Both the position numbers and the translations under genes were made by a program. This document shows, piece after piece, positions 1 to 8,563 of a stretch of 64,000 bases of DNA (positions are counted from its first letter, which is position 1; every line of letters begins with the position of its first letter). The notes below the pieces were generated by a model. The model had not been told where the DNA came from and did not search any database. It was given only the letters and a program-made list of their open reading frames with translations. This DNA comes from Spongiactinospora sp. TRM90649 (GTDB lineage: Bacteria > Actinomycetota > Actinomycetes > Streptosporangiales > Streptosporangiaceae). Where the stretch lies: NCBI RefSeq assembly GCF_029382225.1, contig NZ_JARLTC010000009.1:62001-126000 (forward strand). Direction: 5' to 3'.

Positions 1-2040
1 CCGGTCGCCGAGCCGCGCGGCGGCCTCCGCGAACGGCAGCGTGACCATCGCCATCGCCCCCTTGCCGGAGACCCGGCGCAGGAGCGCCGAACGCCGGCAG
101 ATCAGCCGGGCCCCTTCCTCCACCGTCAGGACCTCCGCGACGACGGCCGCGGCGATCTCGCCGACGGAGTGCCCGATGACGGCGTCCGGGCTCACCCCAT
201 GAGACCGCCAGAGCGCGGCGAGCCCGAGCTGCATCGCGAAAATCATGGTCTGGATGCGGTCGACGTCGCCTAACGCGTCCTCCAGCAGCACCTGCCTCGG
301 GGAGAACCCGATCTCCGTGCGGTAGATGGGCTCCAGGGTCTCGATCACCTGCGCGAACACCGGCTCGGCCAGTAGCTCGCGGCCCATGCCCGGCCACTGG
401 GAGCCGTGCCCCGAGAAGACCCAGACCAGACTGGCGTCCTCGCCGGCGGGCGAACCCGCGACGACGCCGTCCGTGGGCTCCCCTGCGGCCAGCGCCCGCA
501 GCTCCCTGACGAGCTCGTCGCGGCCGGCGGCCACCGCCACCGCCCGCTCGGCCAGGTGCGAGCGGCGCAGGGCCAGCGTGTGCCCGATGGAGGCCAGGTC
601 CCCACCCTGCTCGATCTGGTCGGCCAGGGCCTCGGCCATGGGCCGGAGCGCGGACGGCGACGCGGCCGAGAGGGGGAAGAGCATCTCGGTTTCGGGGGTG
701 GCTTCCCGCTGTGTCGCCGCCCGGGGTGGGGCCTGCTCCAGCAGCACGTGCGCGACGGTCCCGCCGTACCCGAAGCCGGACACGCCCGCGCGACGCGGAT
801 GGCCGCGCTCGGGCCACGGGGTCTGGCCGGTCACCAGCTTCAGTCCCAGCCGGTCCCACTCGATCGCCGGGTTGATCTCGGTGGCCAGCACGGTGGACGG
901 GATCTCGGCGCGGTCCAGCGCCAGGACCGCCTTGATGACACCGGCGACGCCGGCCGCGCCCTCCAGGTGGCCGATGTTCGACTTCACCGAGCCGACCAGG
1001 CAGGGACCCGTCCGGCCGGTGCCGTAGATGGCGCCGATCGCCGCCGCTTCCATCGGGTCGCCGAGCGGGGTCCCCGTCCCGTGGGCCTCGATGTAGTCCA
1101 CCGTGCCCGGCTCGATCCCGGCAGCCCGCAGCGCGCCTGTCATGACGTGCTCCTGCGCCTGGCCGCACGGCGCCATGATCCCGTTGGTCCTGCCGTCCTG
1201 GTTGACCGCGCTGCCGCGCAGTACCGCCAGCACCCGGTCGCCGTCCCGCTCCGCGTCGGCCAGGAGCTTCAGCACCACGACGCCGCAGCCCTCACCGCGG
1301 CCGTAGCCGTCGGCGGAGGCGTCGAACGACTTGCTGCGCCCGTCGGGGGCCAGCGCTCCCGCGGCGTCGAGCGTGAGCGACTGTCCAGGTGAGACGAGCA
1401 GGTTGACGCCACCGGCGAGCGCCACGGCGCTCTCCCCCAGGCGCAGGCTCTGCGCCGCCAGGTGCAGGCTCACCAGCGAGGCGGAGCAGGCCGTGTCCAC
1501 CGTCATGCTCGGCCCGCGCAGGTCCAGGGCGTGCGAAACGCGGTTGGAGACCGCGCAGTTCGCGGAGCCGATGCCGGTCCAGGCGTCGAGGCTCGGCAGG
1601 TCCTCCAGTTGCCGGCCGCCGTAGTCGTAGGTGCAGATGCCGGCGAAGACGCCCGTGTCGGTTCCGGCCAGTGCGCGGGGCGGGATGCCCGCGTGCTCCA
1701 GAGCCTGCCAGGCCACCTCAAGAAAGATCCGCTGCTGCGGGTCCATCAGCTCGGCCTCGCGCGGGGAGATACCGAAGAACTCCGCGTCGAAGCCATCGAT
1801 CTCGCTCAGGAAGTTGCCGACCCTGATGACCCGCCGCAGCGTGGTCGCGAACTCGGGCCCGAGGTCCCCGTAGCCGTCCCAGCGGCCTTCCGGCACCTCT
1901 CCCGTGGTGGTCTCGCCACGGGTCATCAGGTCCCAGAACGCGTCGGGCGAGTTGACGCCTCCCGGGAAACGGCAGCCGATGCCGATCACGGCGAGCGGTT
2001 GGTGAGCCGCCGGAAGCGGCTTGAGCGCAGTGGGCTCCAC
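1..2040 (-). CDS. aviM: Iterative type I PKS, orsellinic acid synthase type (partial, KS and start of AT)
   Basis: N-terminal part of a type I polyketide synthase; the reading frame runs off the left edge, so about 680 residues are visible. Seen: a ketosynthase beginning within 20 residues of the start, active-site motif DTACSASL near residue 183, EAHGTGT near 317, NIGHLEG near 355, then the start of an acyltransferase with GHSVGE near 623. The GTG start at 2040 is chosen because GGGAGGA lies 5 nt upstream and the KS fold starts at once. Family knowledge: single-module iterative PKSs of this kind (AviM, CalO5) make orsellinic acid, the aryl cap of avilamycin-type antibiotics. The assignment to AviM rests on the neighbours (KAS III-like gene 27 nt upstream, AviRa/AviRb pair downstream). 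DH and ACP domains lie outside the window, so the product is inferred. Confidence 0.8.
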   Translation of the reverse strand, partial: MEPTALKPLPAAHQPLAVIGIGCRFPGGVNSPDAFWDLMTRGETTTGEVPEGRWDGYGDLGPEFATTLRRVIRVGNFLSEIDGFDAEFFGISPREAELMDPQQRIFLEVAWQALEHAGIPPRALAGTDTGVFAGICTYDYGGRQLEDLPSLDAWTGIGSANCAVSNRVSHALDLRGPSMTVDTACSASLVSLHLAAQSLRLGESAVALAGGVNLLVSPGQSLTLDAAGALAPDGRSKSFDASADGYGRGEGCGVVVLKLLADAERDGDRVLAVLRGSAVNQDGRTNGIMAPCGQAQEHVMTGALRAAGIEPGTVDYIEAHGTGTPLGDPMEAAAIGAIYGTGRTGPCLVGSVKSNIGHLEGAAGVAGVIKAVLALDRAEIPSTVLATEINPAIEWDRLGLKLVTGQTPWPERGHPRRAGVSGFGYGGTVAHVLLEQAPPRAATQREATPETEMLFPLSAASPSALRPMAEALADQIEQGGDLASIGHTLALRRSHLAERAVAVAAGRDELVRELRALAAGEPTDGVVAGSPAGEDASLVWVFSGHGSQWPGMGRELLAEPVFAQVIETLEPIYRTEIGFSPRQVLLEDALGDVDRIQTMIFAMQLGLAALWRSHGVSPDAVIGHSVGEIAAAVVAEVLTVEEGARLICRRSALLRRVSGKGAMAMVTLPFAEAAARLGDR

Positions 2041-2067
2041 GGACGTCCTCCCTCTGCTGTCGGTTTT

Positions 2068-3099
2068 CTAGGCCCACGCGGTCCGCTCCAGGACCTGGAC
2101 GATCGCGCAGGAAAGGACGAGGCCGGGCGCGGTTCCGAGCATCAGCATGTGCTCTCCCGGCTTCAGCTCGCCGGTGCGGACCAGGTGCTCGAACGAGAGA
2201 ATGTGGTCGCTCGCGCCGCAGTGCCCGATGGTGCGGCCGAATTCCCAGGTCGAACGCTCCATCGGCAGGTCCCACGCGGCCATCACACGCTGCTCGACGA
2301 CCTCCCTGGAATAGTTCATGAAAGCCACCCGGGCGATGTCGCCCATCTGGATTCCCGACTCCTCCAGCGCCTGGCCGACCAGGGCCGTCAGCTGTTCGGG
2401 CATCGTGGCCATGGCCGCCGCCGCCGGGCTCTGAGTGGCGAACTGCTGGCCGATCCTGGCGCTGAAGTCCGTGGGCCGCCCGCGGGTGATGCTCGGCGGG
2501 AACAACGGCTCGTCACCGCGGTGCAGCGCCTCGGCCTCGGGGATCGTCTTGGAGCACACCGAGCGGAGCCGCGCGAACCCGGGCTCTTTGGTCAGCACGA
2601 CGGCCGACGCGGCGTCACCGCCGATGAACCCGGGCCCCATCCGCCAGCGGTTGATCAGCGGCGTGCCGTAGTTGTCCGCGGCGACGAGCAGCGCACTGCT
2701 GCGCTCCGGTACGGCCAGCAGACAGCCCGCCGCCAACTCCATCGCGGCCATCATGCCGTTGCAGCCCTGCCGTATCTCCAGCGCGAGCAGGTCGCCGCCC
2801 ACCAGGTGCCGCTGGAGGTAGGAGTGCGGCGGCCAGCCGTCCGGCCCCTGGTGCCAGGTGCTGGCGTACAGGAGGAGGTCGAACCCGGGAGGCGAACCGC
2901 CCCATCGCTTGACCGCCTGCTGCGCGGCGCGCAGGGCCATCTCCGGGGGCGGGATCTCGCCGGCGATCGCGGTCCCGCCGAGTTCGTGCATCTCGACGTC
3001 CTCGGAGGGATAGTGGCCGTTCGCGACGGCCCACTCCACGCTCACGGTCGGGGGCGTGAAGGTCCCAAGCGCGCCGACGAAGATACCTGGTGTGCGCAC
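2068..3099 (-). CDS. aviN: KAS III-like acyltransferase (AviN/CalO4 type)
   Basis: 343-residue thiolase-fold protein of the ketoacyl-ACP synthase III group. The nucleophile is C113 in RQGCNGMM. The usual HQAN histidine motif is missing: the equivalent stretch reads AFMNYSREVVEQR (N262). The normal GNTS motif reads GHCGASDH (H293, H299). Such altered KAS III homologues sit beside orsellinate PKSs (AviN, CalO4) and are thought to move the aryl group from the PKS to a sugar acceptor or steer PKS release; that role is inferred here. GTG start at 3099 with GGAG 8 nt upstream, right after the stop of the multicopper oxidase gene, so translation is probably coupled. Likely one operon with the multicopper oxidase and the PKS. 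Confidence 0.8.
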   Translation of the reverse strand: MRTPGIFVGALGTFTPPTVSVEWAVANGHYPSEDVEMHELGGTAIAGEIPPPEMALRAAQQAVKRWGGSPPGFDLLLYASTWHQGPDGWPPHSYLQRHLVGGDLLALEIRQGCNGMMAAMELAAGCLLAVPERSSALLVAADNYGTPLINRWRMGPGFIGGDAASAVVLTKEPGFARLRSVCSKTIPEAEALHRGDEPLFPPSITRGRPTDFSARIGQQFATQSPAAAAMATMPEQLTALVGQALEESGIQMGDIARVAFMNYSREVVEQRVMAAWDLPMERSTWEFGRTIGHCGASDHILSFEHLVRTGELKPGEHMLMLGTAPGLVLSCAIVQVLERTAWA

Positions 3100-3111
3100 G
3101 AGCCCGTCTCC

Positions 3112-4581
3112 TCAGGGGATGATCTCCATCTGGGCCATCATTCCGAGCGCGGAATGCTCGGGGAAATGGCAGTGGTACATGTAACGGCCCAGGTAAGGGG
3201 TGTCGAAGGTCATCTGTATGCGTACCGACCCCAGCGGTGGCACGTAGACGGTGTCTTTGAGACCCGCGTCCTCGGGCAGCGACGGGCCGGTGTCCCTGCC
3301 GAGCACCTGGAACTGCAGCAGGTGAGTATGGAAGGGGTGATCGAAGGGAAACGGGGACACGTCGGCGTTGACGATGTTCCAGATCTCCGTGGCGCCCTGC
3401 TTGACCTGAATGTCCACCCGGTTGGGGTCGAACGGCCTTCCGTTGATCAGGCCGATGGGGGGCCTGAGCGACATGTCCATGCTCATGATCACCGTGCGTT
3501 CGACGGTGGCGGCGGCGAGCGCCGGCAGCGGGACCAGGACGTCGGGCACGCAGCTGCGATCGCGGCCGTCGGTCGGCGACACGTCGAAGCGCAGGATCGG
3601 GTTCTCCCCGTCGTACAGATACAACGGGCCGTGCCCCACGTGCGGGGCGAAGTCCACGACGATCTCCACGCGCTCGCCCGAGGAGACCACCACCTCCGTC
3701 TGCTCCACCGGCGCGGGCAGGAGTCCGCCGTCCGATGCGATCTTCGTCAACGGCACGCCGCCGATGTTCAGCTGGTAGACGTGCTTGAGGGCGGAGTTGA
3801 GCAGCCGGAACCGGTACCTGCGCGCGGCGACCGGCAGGTACGGCTGCGCCTTGCCGTTCACCAGGGTGGTGGTCCGGTTGTCGGGGTGGCCGAAGACCAG
3901 GGCGCCGTTCTCGTCGAACTGCGCGTTGCGCAGCATGATGGGCACGTCGTACGCGCCCTTGGGCAGGTTGAACCGCCGTTCGGCCTTGTCCTCGATCAGG
4001 TAGAAGCCGTGCAGGCCGCGGTAGATATGGTCGGCTTCCAGGCCATGCGTGTGGTCGTGATACCACAGCGTCGAGGCACGCTGCGCGTTCGGATATGCGT
4101 AGGCCCTCGTCTGCCCTGGAGCGATGAGGTCCATGGGGTGGCCGTCGTTCTCCGGCGAGACGTGGCCGCCGTGCAGGTGCACGTTGGTCGGCCGGTCCAG
4201 CTCGTTCGTGAAGGTCACCTGAGTCCGGCGGCCCTTCTCGGCCCGGATGGTGGGGCCGACGAACTGGCCGCCGTAGGTGAGCACGGGGGTGCGCAGGCCC
4301 GGGATCAGCTCCGTCTCGGCGGTCCTGATGGGCAGCGTGTAGATGTCGGTGTCCGCGGTCGTCTGCGACGGTGTGAGCGTCGCGGGCACGGGCATCCGCT
4401 GGGTGAACGGGGCGAACGTCACAGTGGTGGCGTCCGCCAGGGCGGCGCTCCCCATGTGGCCGGCGTGATGCCCGTTCGCGGGGGGCGTCAGCGGGGGCAG
4501 CAAGTCTCCGGTGAACGGCAGGACCGCGGCACCGCCCAGCACGGTGGCGCCGAGGGTGACGAAACGCCGTCGATTCAGCAT
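3112..4581 (-). CDS. Secreted multicopper oxidase (bilirubin oxidase/CotA-like)
   Basis: 489 residues beginning with a twin-arginine signal (NRRRFVTLGA followed by a hydrophobic stretch), so exported folded. All four copper-ligand blocks are visible: HLHGGH near residue 137, WYHDHTH near 173, HPFHTH near 414 and HCHFPEHSALGMM near 472, which carries the T1 His-Cys-His and the axial Met. It should oxidise phenolic or similar one-electron donors and reduce O2 to water. ATG start with GAGGAA 5 nt upstream. It lies between the halogenase-like stub and the KAS III-like gene on the same strand. I know of no such enzyme in the avilamycin cluster, so a role on the orsellinate moiety is speculative; it may be a newcomer that shares the transcript. 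Confidence 0.85.
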   Translation of the reverse strand: MLNRRRFVTLGATVLGGAAVLPFTGDLLPPLTPPANGHHAGHMGSAALADATTVTFAPFTQRMPVPATLTPSQTTADTDIYTLPIRTAETELIPGLRTPVLTYGGQFVGPTIRAEKGRRTQVTFTNELDRPTNVHLHGGHVSPENDGHPMDLIAPGQTRAYAYPNAQRASTLWYHDHTHGLEADHIYRGLHGFYLIEDKAERRFNLPKGAYDVPIMLRNAQFDENGALVFGHPDNRTTTLVNGKAQPYLPVAARRYRFRLLNSALKHVYQLNIGGVPLTKIASDGGLLPAPVEQTEVVVSSGERVEIVVDFAPHVGHGPLYLYDGENPILRFDVSPTDGRDRSCVPDVLVPLPALAAATVERTVIMSMDMSLRPPIGLINGRPFDPNRVDIQVKQGATEIWNIVNADVSPFPFDHPFHTHLLQFQVLGRDTGPSLPEDAGLKDTVYVPPLGSVRIQMTFDTPYLGRYMYHCHFPEHSALGMMAQMEIIP

Positions 4582-4594
4582 ACGGATTCCTCGT

Positions 4595-4726
4595 TCAACG
4601 GGTCCGACCGATGCCCAGGGTGGGAACGGTTCTCAGGTACGAGCCGGTGACGGAGTCGAACAGGTCGTGGGCCGCCGCCGTGGAGCCGGCCGGACCGCCG
4701 CCGATGACCAAGACCGTGCTTGGCAT
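4595..4726 (-). pseudogene. Remnant of a flavin-dependent halogenase-like gene (43 codons)
   Basis: Short frame starting ATG at 4726 with GGAGG 3 nt upstream and ending 13 nt before the multicopper oxidase start. The first 19 residues (MPSTVLVIGGGPAGSTAAA) are the FAD-binding GxGxxG start typical of flavin-dependent halogenases and related monooxygenases, which normally run to 450 to 550 residues. The frame then jumps to a short tail (HDLFDSVTGSYLRTVPTLGIG) and stops. The simplest reading is an in-frame internal deletion that kept the start signals and the end of the gene. In avilamycin clusters a halogenase (AviH) chlorinates the orsellinate ring, and this position beside the PKS and KAS III genes fits. 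The origin of the tail is not confirmed, and another flavoprotein is possible. Confidence 0.5.
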
Positions 4727-4821
4727 TGACCTCCAATCATAAAGCTGAAATAGTGCCAGCCGACCCAATGACTACTCACTCTACGGTCGGCGAAAATCCA
4801 GATCAATGGCGCCGGTAATAT

Positions 4822-4837
4822 CTAGTAGAACATCTAG
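4822..4837. promoter_or_regulatory. Candidate operator, CTAG-ended palindrome (site 1)
   Basis: CTAGTAGAACATCTAG lies in the divergent intergenic region, 72 nt before the methyltransferase start at 4909 and about 95 nt before the stub at 4726. It has the CTAG-N8-CTAG frame shared with eight other intergenic sites in the left 27 kb. Confidence 0.4.
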
Positions 4838-4908
4838 TGTGCACCCTGTCCCCCGGCCCGGACGGCATCCTTTGCTATCGTTTTCTTACGACCCCTGCGA
4901 GGATGGCC

Positions 4909-5814
4909 ATGGACAACATGTATGACCGGAGCCCGCTTTGGGATCGGTACGGCAGAACCCAGGTGACAAAAGGAGCCGTAGCGGATCTCGCCAACTTCAA
5001 GTCGAACGAGGTGAACTTCAAACTCGCGCTTTGGGATCCGCGAGTCAATGGCGTGCGATATCTGAAGACTTTGATTCACGCCCTGAGCTCCGGGCTGAGC
5101 GCGGCCAATTGGACGAGGCTCCGCAACATCCGCGAGCGGACCCTGGGAAACCCCATCGCCATCAGGTACGACGGCGAGACTGTCTGCCTGGACTACCTGC
5201 AGGCCGTGTTCGAGGTGGAGTTCATGTCGGCCGGCGTCGAACTGGACGGCGCGGCGGTCGTGGAAATCGGCGCGGGTTACGGCCGGACCTGCCACGCGAT
5301 GCTGTCCAATCACGATGTCGCCGATTACCACATCATCGACCTGGAGAATTTGCTGACGTTGTCCAGCGGCTACCTGCGCGCCGTTCTGGACGACGAGCAG
5401 TTCGCCAAGGTCCGTTTCCATCCCGTGGCCGACGTGGCCGCCCTCTTTCGCGACCACCGCTTCGAGCTGTGCGTCAACATCGACTCATTCGCGGAGATGA
5501 ACGCGGAGACGGTGCACGCCTATCTCGCCCGCATCGCGGAAAGCTGCCGCCACCTCTACGTGAACAATCCGGTCGGGAAGTACATGGACAAGAGCCTGGA
5601 CGGCCACTCCCAAGGGAACGAGGTGGTCGCCCTGGCGCTGCGGACAGGACTTCTGCGCGACATCATCGATATCCACGACAACCGGGCGGTCGAGGCCCAG
5701 TCGCGTAAGTTCGTCACCGCTTATCTGCCCGGCGACGACTGGCGCTGCGTCGCCGAGAGCCGAACCATAGCGTGGCCGTACTACTGGCAGGCGCTCTACC
5801 GGAACGACAGATGA
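4909..5814 (+). CDS. Putative sugar O-methyltransferase
   Basis: 301 residues with a class I SAM-binding motif VVEIGAGYGRT near residue 117 and the motif NIDSFAEMN downstream, the pattern of the family annotated as putative sugar O-methyltransferase. It probably methylates a hydroxyl of one sugar residue of the oligosaccharide in the cytosol; orthosomycins carry several O-methyl groups. Three in-frame ATGs lie close together (4903, 4909, 4918). The one at 4909 is preferred because GAGG ends 6 nt before it. The longer frame from 4837 includes the promoter region and is unlikely. The stop overlaps the next gene by 4 nt (ATGA), so it is coupled to the 4-ketoreductase. Confidence 0.75.
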   Translation: MDNMYDRSPLWDRYGRTQVTKGAVADLANFKSNEVNFKLALWDPRVNGVRYLKTLIHALSSGLSAANWTRLRNIRERTLGNPIAIRYDGETVCLDYLQAVFEVEFMSAGVELDGAAVVEIGAGYGRTCHAMLSNHDVADYHIIDLENLLTLSSGYLRAVLDDEQFAKVRFHPVADVAALFRDHRFELCVNIDSFAEMNAETVHAYLARIAESCRHLYVNNPVGKYMDKSLDGHSQGNEVVALALRTGLLRDIIDIHDNRAVEAQSRKFVTAYLPGDDWRCVAESRTIAWPYYWQALYRNDR

Positions 5815-6773
5815 CCCGGCCACTGATCACGGTGCTCGGCGCGTCCGGGTTCGTGGGTTCCGCAGTGCTGGCGGCGCTCGCCGAACGTCCCGTCACCGTG
5901 CGGGCCGTCGCGCGCAGGCCCGCGACGGTGTCGCGGACGGGCCGGGCCGACTTCGAGACGCGCTCGGCCGACCTGACCGTCGCCGGCAACCTCTCGGCCG
6001 CGGTGGCGGGCGCGGACGCGGTGGTCCATCTCGTGCTCGACACCGTGGGCTGGCGTGACGCCGACCCCCTCGCGAGCGCCCGGGTCAACGTGGGCGTGAT
6101 GCGCGATCTCCTCGACTGTCTCCGGTCGTCGCCCCGGCGGGGGCGACCCCCCGTGGTCGCCTTCGCCGGTTCCGTCTCCCAGGTGGGCCCGGTGTTGAAG
6201 ATGCCCATCGACGGCACCGAGCCCGATCGTCCCCAGACCGTTTACGACCGCCAGAAACAGTCGGCGGAGAATCTGCTCAAGCAGGCCACGGGCGCGGGCG
6301 TCGTCCGGGGTCTCTCCCTGCGGCTGCCCACGGTGTTCGGCGGCGGTGGCGGCGACCGGGGGGTCCTGGCGGCGATGGCGCGGCGGGCCCTGGCCGGCGA
6401 ACCGATCAGCATGTGGCACGACGGGACGGTGGAAAGGGACCTGCTCCACGTCCGCGACGTGGCCGACGCCTTCGTCGCGGCACTCGATCACGGCGACGCC
6501 CTGACCGGCCGGCACTGGCTGCTCGGGCGCGGCCATAGCAAGCCGATCGGCGAGGTCTTCAGGATGATCGCCGAACTGGCGTCCGCGCACACCGGGCGGC
6601 CGCCCGTCCCGGTGGTCTCCGTCCCGCCGCCGGCCGACGCGCCGGGGACCGACTTCGCCGGCATGTCGGTGGACGCCTCGGCCTTCCGCTCGGTCACGGG
6701 ATGGCGCCCCAGGCTGCCTCTGGACGAGGCGCTCATGATGATGACGCGGGCTCTTGCCGAAAGTGCGCGGTAA
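5811..6773 (+). CDS. dTDP-4-keto-6-deoxyhexose 4-ketoreductase (SDR)
   Basis: 320-residue extended SDR with GASGFVG at residues 9 to 15 for NAD(P)H and the catalytic YDRQK near residue 144. The sequence YDRQKxxAE is characteristic of the 4-ketoreductases of deoxysugar pathways (EryBIV/TylCIV group), so it most likely reduces the C4 keto group of an NDP-6-deoxyhexose. ATG start overlaps the preceding stop by 4 nt. Its 3' end overlaps the convergent 3,5-epimerase gene by about 40 nt. Which sugar it serves cannot be told from sequence alone. Confidence 0.8.
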   Translation: MTRPLITVLGASGFVGSAVLAALAERPVTVRAVARRPATVSRTGRADFETRSADLTVAGNLSAAVAGADAVVHLVLDTVGWRDADPLASARVNVGVMRDLLDCLRSSPRRGRPPVVAFAGSVSQVGPVLKMPIDGTEPDRPQTVYDRQKQSAENLLKQATGAGVVRGLSLRLPTVFGGGGGDRGVLAAMARRALAGEPISMWHDGTVERDLLHVRDVADAFVAALDHGDALTGRHWLLGRGHSKPIGEVFRMIAELASAHTGRPPVPVVSVPPPADAPGTDFAGMSVDASAFRSVTGWRPRLPLDEALMMMTRALAESAR

Positions 6774-7371
6774 GTTCGCGGCAGCGCCGGTAGTCGGGCA
6801 GCATGCCCGCGCTCCGGGCCTGTTCGAGGCTCGGTGCCGCCCGGTCGCGGTCGGACAGGATGACCCCGGCGCCGTCGGGCAGGGGAAGCCGCAGTGCGGG
6901 GTCGAAGGGCGACAGCGCCAGCTCGTTCTCCGGCACGTACTCCTGGGACAGGGTGTAGGACATCATGCTGTCGTCCTCCAGCGCGACGAACAGGTGGCCG
7001 ACGCCCACGGGAAGGTAGAGGGAGGCACGGTTGGCGGCGTCGAGGGTGACGCTGTCCCACCGCCCGAACGTGGGAGAACCGACCCGCACGTCCACGACCA
7101 AGTCCAGCACCCGCCCCCGTGGACAGCAGACGAGCTTGGCCGTGCCCGGCGGGGTGGCCGTGAAGTGCACACCCCGCACGACGCCCCTGCGGGAGACGCT
7201 GTAGCTGATCTGGCCCACCGGGAACAACGGATGCCCGACCGTCTCGGTGAAGACCGACTTCAGGAACGGTGAGAGGAAGAAGCCCCGCTCATCCGGGTAG
7301 ACGGCCGACGCGAAGACGAAGGCGCCCTCGACCGCCAGCTCACGCGCCTGCAACGTGGACCTCGGGAACAT
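6733..7371 (-). CDS. dTDP-4-dehydrorhamnose 3,5-epimerase-like protein
   Basis: 212-residue RmlC-type cupin. Catalytic His is H69 in VRGVHF and the catalytic Tyr region is SYTLSQEYVPENE. It should epimerise C3 and/or C5 of an NDP-4-keto-6-deoxyhexose, the step that leads to L-sugars or C3 epimers. The start at 7371 lies inside the end of the upstream C-methyltransferase gene (32-nt overlap), so the two are translated from one message. A C-methyltransferase followed by an epimerase is a common order in branched deoxysugar pathways such as mycarose or evernitrose. Confidence 0.85.
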   Translation of the reverse strand: MFPRSTLQARELAVEGAFVFASAVYPDERGFFLSPFLKSVFTETVGHPLFPVGQISYSVSRRGVVRGVHFTATPPGTAKLVCCPRGRVLDLVVDVRVGSPTFGRWDSVTLDAANRASLYLPVGVGHLFVALEDDSMMSYTLSQEYVPENELALSPFDPALRLPLPDGAGVILSDRDRAAPSLEQARSAGMLPDYRRCRELTAHFRQEPASSS

Positions 7372-8563
7372 AGAGGATCCACTGGCCGCCCGCTCTGCGG
7401 AACTCCTGCTCCTTGGCCATGATCTCCTCGGCGTGGTTCCAGGCGAACAGCAGCGCGTAGTCGGCGGGTTCGGCGGCGAAGGCGTCCGGCGGCCGGATGG
7501 GGATGTGCATCCCCGGCGTCAGCCGTCCCTGCTTGGCCGGCGTCGTGTCGCACACCCACGCCACCAGTTCGGGGCCGATGCCGCAGAAGTTGGTCACGGT
7601 GGCGCTCTTGGCCGTCGCGCCGTAGGCGACGACTGTCTTCCCCTCGTCCTTCAGCCGGCGCAGCAGGCCGACCAGATTGTCGCGGATGTCGTTGATTTCA
7701 GCGACGAAGCGGCGCAGCCGGTGCAGGTCCGACAGGCCGCGCGCATCCTCCTCGGCGATCAGCCGCGCAAGAGCCTCCGAGGGGCGGCGCGCGCCCTCGC
7801 GGGCGATCGTGTAGCGCACCTCGCCGCCGTGCACCGGCAGCCGCTCGACGTCGATCAACTCGAACCCGAAGCGCGCCGCCGCCGCCTGCACCGATCGCGC
7901 GGTGAAAAAGAAGAAGTGCTCGTCGTAGATCTGGTCGAAGGACCTCTTCTCCAGAATGTCGCCCAGGTAGGGGTCTTCGAAGACGAAGACGCCGTCGGAG
8001 GCGAGCAGCGCGTCGACGCCGCGGAAGACCGACTTCAGGTAGGGGATGTGGCAGATCGTGTTGGCTCCGTAGATGACGTCGGCGAAGCCCTCGCTCCGGT
8101 GGACCTCGATCGCGTTCGCCTCTTCGAAGAAGTCACCGCGCACCCGCAGGCCGCTTGCCCGCGCCACGTCGGCCACCTTGCCCGACGGCTCGAATCCCAG
8201 GTGCCGGACGCCCGCCTCGTGGATGGTGCGCAGCAGCACCCCGTCGTTGGAGCCGATCTCGACGATGAAGGGGTCTTGTCCGGTCAGCTCGGTTTGCAGA
8301 AAGCGGCGCGCGGTGACCTCGAAGTGCTTCTGCATCACCGACGAGCCGGAGGAGTAGTACGGGTAGTCCTCGTGGAACATCTTCTCCCGCGGCACCTCTT
8401 CCATGAGCTGCACCATCGTGCAGGCCTCGCACACGCCGACGGCGAGGCGATACAAGAACTCGCCGGGCAGGCCGGGCTCGCTCTGGAAGTGGTCGGAAAG
8501 CGGCTGGCGGCCGAGGTCGAGGAACTCCACGACGTCGCCGTCGCACACCCGGCACGTGCTCAT
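7340..8563 (-). CDS. NDP-hexose C-methyltransferase (TylCIII/EryBIII/AviG1 type)
   Basis: 407 residues with the three parts of sugar C-methyltransferases: an N-terminal zinc site (CRVC at 4 to 7, CEAC near 50), a SAM-binding domain (VEIGSNDG, then EPSGKVAD) and a C-terminal Rossmann-like domain containing AYGATAKSATV. These enzymes methylate C3 of an NDP-4-keto-2,6-dideoxyhexose or a related 4-keto sugar. In avilamycin AviG1 does this for 2-deoxyevalose. ATG at 8563 has AGGAG 6 nt upstream. The frame stays open up to 8956 but that extension has no homologous character. Operon with the 3,5-epimerase. One of two such genes in the window (see 22095). Confidence 0.85.
   Translation of the reverse strand: MSTCRVCDGDVVEFLDLGRQPLSDHFQSEPGLPGEFLYRLAVGVCEACTMVQLMEEVPREKMFHEDYPYYSSGSSVMQKHFEVTARRFLQTELTGQDPFIVEIGSNDGVLLRTIHEAGVRHLGFEPSGKVADVARASGLRVRGDFFEEANAIEVHRSEGFADVIYGANTICHIPYLKSVFRGVDALLASDGVFVFEDPYLGDILEKRSFDQIYDEHFFFFTARSVQAAAARFGFELIDVERLPVHGGEVRYTIAREGARRPSEALARLIAEEDARGLSDLHRLRRFVAEINDIRDNLVGLLRRLKDEGKTVVAYGATAKSATVTNFCGIGPELVAWVCDTTPAKQGRLTPGMHIPIRPPDAFAAEPADYALLFAWNHAEEIMAKEQEFRRAGGQWILYVPEVHVAGA

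Noticed and set aside
2064..2079. CTAG at the end of the KAS III-like gene as another operator copy
   Set aside because: The CTAG here is formed by the TAG stop codon of that gene and the rest does not fit the palindrome.
1462..4650. 1062-codon open frame on the plus strand opposite the PKS, KAS III and oxidase genes
   Set aside because: It mirrors three genes with clear families on the other strand, its sequence is Arg/Gly/His-rich low-complexity without domain motifs, and it has no ribosome site. It is a by-product of high GC content.
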